Assembly (NCBI GenBank): GCA_025964465.1
Contig: JAOPYS010000357.1
Location: 1-13,461 of the forward strand
From: Thermoleophilia bacterium
GTDB lineage: Bacteria; Actinomycetota; Thermoleophilia; Gaiellales; SKUG01
Direction of reading: 5' to 3'
DNA length: 13,461 nt
Below the pieces are notes generated by a model. The model was not told the origin of the DNA, did no database searches, and was given only the letters and a program-made list of their open reading frames with translations. Within the stretch, counting starts at the first letter, position 1, and each line of letters starts with the position of its first letter. A program made the translations under genes and the position numbers. Below, in pieces: positions 11,883 to 13,461 of this stretch.

Positions 11883-12787
11883 TCACTGGTACTCGGGCGT
11901 CGACGCGACCTTCGCGAGGATGGCGTCGTAGTTGAGGGCCTTGCCGCTGGCGTCCACGCCGAGCCCGGCGTCCTTGATGCCGAGCTGGTTGGCGGTGAGC
12001 GCCTCGACGAGGTAGGCCTGCGCCTCGTCGTGCTGCGAGTCGGCCTTGGTGACGGCCTGCGTCTGGCGCACCGCGCCGGCGCCCTGCAGCGCCTGGCCGA
12101 TCGGGCCGCCGAGGCCCTCCGCGCCACCCTGCACGTTGTCCTGCAGCCAGTGCACGCCCTCGTGCAGCAGGATCAGGCGCAGCTTGGCGGGATCCTGCGC
12201 GACGCGGGTCGGCACGACGATGCCGTTGGTCGACGGGTCGAACAGCCCCGCGGTGCGGTCGCCGTACTTGGCGGCGAACTGCGCGTCGTCCATCGTGGTG
12301 ATCTGTGCGCCGTTGGACTTGAGCGACGAGAACACCTGCTGCGCGACGGACGAGCCCTCGGTGCCGGTCGCCGCCGAATCGATCAGCTGCGCCGCGAGCG
12401 GTGAGAGTGCCTTCGCCACGGGCGCGGCCGCGGCACCGGCAGGCGCGATCGCCCCGGCTGCGCCGGTCGCGCCGGGCGTGCCGGGGACCGCAGTCTTGAT
12501 GGGCGCGCCCACGGGCGTCGTCGCCGACGTCAGGCCTGTCGCCGTCGCGGCAGTCGTGGGAAGCGGTGCGCCGAGCTGGGCAACGCCACCGCCGGCAGCG
12601 GGCGTGCCACCCATCATCGGGCAGCCGGCCATGCCGCCTGCGCCGCCAGCCTTGGTCGCGGCACCGGCCGTCGCGTCCTCCGCGCCGGCCCCGTGCTTGT
12701 GCTTCTTGTGCTTCTTCTGCCCGAGGTGGAGGCCGTTGTCGCCTGCGCCGCCGCCAGCCGCGCCCGCGCCGCCTGCGCCGGTCGCGC
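11883..12787 (-). CDS. C-terminal part of a Gly/Ala-rich HExxH putative metalloprotease, N-terminus lost
   Basis: About 300 residues can be read from the stop at 11885-11883 back to the frame break near 12790. The upstream half is low-complexity Gly/Ala/Pro, with a basic LGQKKHKKHKHG cluster and GGMAGCPMMGGTPAAGGG. The C-terminal domain contains LRLILLHEGVHWLQDNVQGG: HEGVH (12164-12150) is an HExxH zinc motif. A glutamate 42 residues on (QHDEAQAYLVEA) could be the third ligand of a gluzincin-type site. It ends KVASTPEYQ. This layout recalls DUF4157-like peptidase domains, but I cannot assign a family. The frame continues to 12956, but that part overlaps antisense/shadow sequence of the next gene; the true start is missing. 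It is convergent with rplL. Confidence 0.6.
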
Positions 12788-12795
12788 CGCCGCCC
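12755..12795. other. Probable chimeric junction or gene-fusion breakpoint
   Basis: Two same-strand genes each lose one end here: the RmlD-like protein loses its C-terminus right after PHRDFGWAA, and the HExxH protein loses its N-terminus inside a Gly/Ala-rich run. They are in different frames. The DNA is simple (repeated ggcgcc/gcggcg words), which favours mis-joining of reads. Base composition becomes visibly less extreme to the right, for example aaattatatttgtccc near 13046-13061. Confidence 0.65.
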
Positions 12796-13461
12796 AGCCG
12801 AAATCGCGATGCGGCACGCCGTCCACCAGCGATGCGTCGAGCCCGCATGCGCGCGCCACGGCCCGCGCGAAATCCGCCCAGCTCATCGCCGCACCACTCG
12901 ACAGGTGCCAGATGCCATCGGCACCGTCGATCAGCAGGTCGAGCGTCGCGTGGCAAAGGTCGGGCACGTAGGTGGGCGAAACCGCACTGTTGCGGCAGGC
13001 GCGGACCGGCTCGCCGCGCGCCAGCGCGCTCAAGGTGTTCCAGGCGAAATTATATTTGTCCCACGGGCCGAAGAAGGCGCTGGTGCGGATCACCAGCGCC
13101 TGGCCGCCAAGGCCAAGCACATTCTCCTCGGCCTGCGCCTTGCTGAGGCCGTAGACGCCCGCCGGTCGCACCTCGTCCTGCTCGCAATAGGCCCGCCCGA
13201 GCGTGCCGTCGACGACGAGGTCGGACGAGAAGGTTACGAACGGAATGCCGGCCTCCGCGCAGGCCCGCGCGAGCAACGCCGGGCCGGCCGCGTTGGTCGT
13301 GAGGCACGCATCCTTGTCATGTTCCGCATCGGCGACGCGGACGAAGCCGGCGGCGTTGATGATCGCCCACGGCTGGTAGCGAGCGATCGCGGCACGGATC
13401 GAACGTTCATCGCAAATGTCGATCTCGTCACGGGTCGTCAGGCAATAGGGAAGGCCGCGAT
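12788..13461 (-). CDS. RmlD-like dTDP-4-dehydrorhamnose reductase/sugar nucleotide-binding protein, partial at both ends
   Basis: About 224 residues are read from the window edge; no start is present (the Rossmann GxxGxxG end lies outside) and the C-terminus is cut at the junction. Recognisable blocks are INAAGFVRVADAEHD, TNAAGPALLARACAEAGIP, TFSSDLVVDG (the RmlD STDYVFDG equivalent), the catalytic YGLSK (YxxxK; Tyr codon 13153-13151), LVIRTSAFFGPWDKYNFAW, SPTYVPDLCHATLDLLIDG and GIWHLSSGAAMSWADFARA. These are hallmarks of extended short-chain reductases that act on nucleotide sugars such as dTDP-4-keto-rhamnose. In Alphaproteobacteria related domains also occur fused to family 1 glycosidases; the missing N-terminus leaves that open. 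Codon choice is less GC-extreme than in the rest of the window, suggesting another organism. Confidence 0.8.

Noticed and set aside
11883..12956. Single 357-residue minus-strand gene
   Set aside because: Its first ~55 residues are an out-of-frame reading of the RmlD-like gene; the true N-terminus is missing at the junction.
12046..13146. 366-residue plus-strand frame at the right end
   Set aside because: Pro/Ala/Arg-rich and crosses the suspected junction; the minus strand has recognisable protein motifs on both sides.

Overview
The window is very GC-rich DNA with high-GC third codon positions, many GTG starts and a ribosomal-protein/transcription cluster (rpmG-secE-nusG-rplK-rplA, later rplJ-rplL). 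It looks like a high-GC Gram-positive-type bacterium. The short NusG (no long actinobacterial N-terminal extension) and the secreted decapeptide-repeat protein with a C1q-like head make me favour the Thermoleophilia/Solirubrobacterales side of Actinomycetota. This placement is an inference without searches. The last ~670 bases do not seem to belong to this genome: they encode part of an RmlD-type protein with an alphaproteobacterial (sphingomonad-like) flavour.

Layout. 1-1760: a divergent, left-truncated minus-strand gene of unknown function, a single-pass membrane protein with a Gly/Tyr/Arg-rich tail, and a convergent 121-residue orphan. 1761-4266: a tiny two-CPHC zinc-ribbon protein, then a compact run rpmG-secE-nusG-rplK-(L1-type mRNA element)-rplA, closed by a terminator-like hairpin. 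4374-10560: six non-ribosomal genes between rplA and rplJ, which are adjacent in most bacteria. These are a metallo-beta-lactamase-fold hydrolase, a secreted protein with 18 exact ten-residue repeats plus a C1q-like domain, a small multi-pass membrane protein (minus strand), a GT2 glycosyltransferase translationally coupled to a cytochrome P450, and a soluble two-HKD phospholipase D-family protein. 10561-11882: promoter, L10-type leader, rplJ, rplL and a strong terminator. rpoB does not follow.

11883-13461: convergent to rplL lies the C-terminal ~300 residues of a Gly/Ala-rich HExxH protein. Its N-terminus is lost in a GC-rich stretch near 12760-12795, where the reading frame switches to a C-terminally truncated RmlD-like protein that runs off the window edge. 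This looks like a chimeric join.

How the genes work together. The ribosomal genes form one translation/secretion module with two visible feedback sites (L1 element between rplK and rplA; L10 leader before rplJ). The GT2-P450 pair probably modifies one small molecule or lipid. The other accessory genes appear to be individually transcribed. At least two start codons sit exactly six bases after a -10-like hexamer, suggesting leaderless transcripts. I found no tRNA, CRISPR array, insertion sequence or prophage gene. The most distinctive items are the decapeptide-repeat/C1q protein, the split of rplKA from rplJL, the GT2-P450 pair and the probable chimeric junction.
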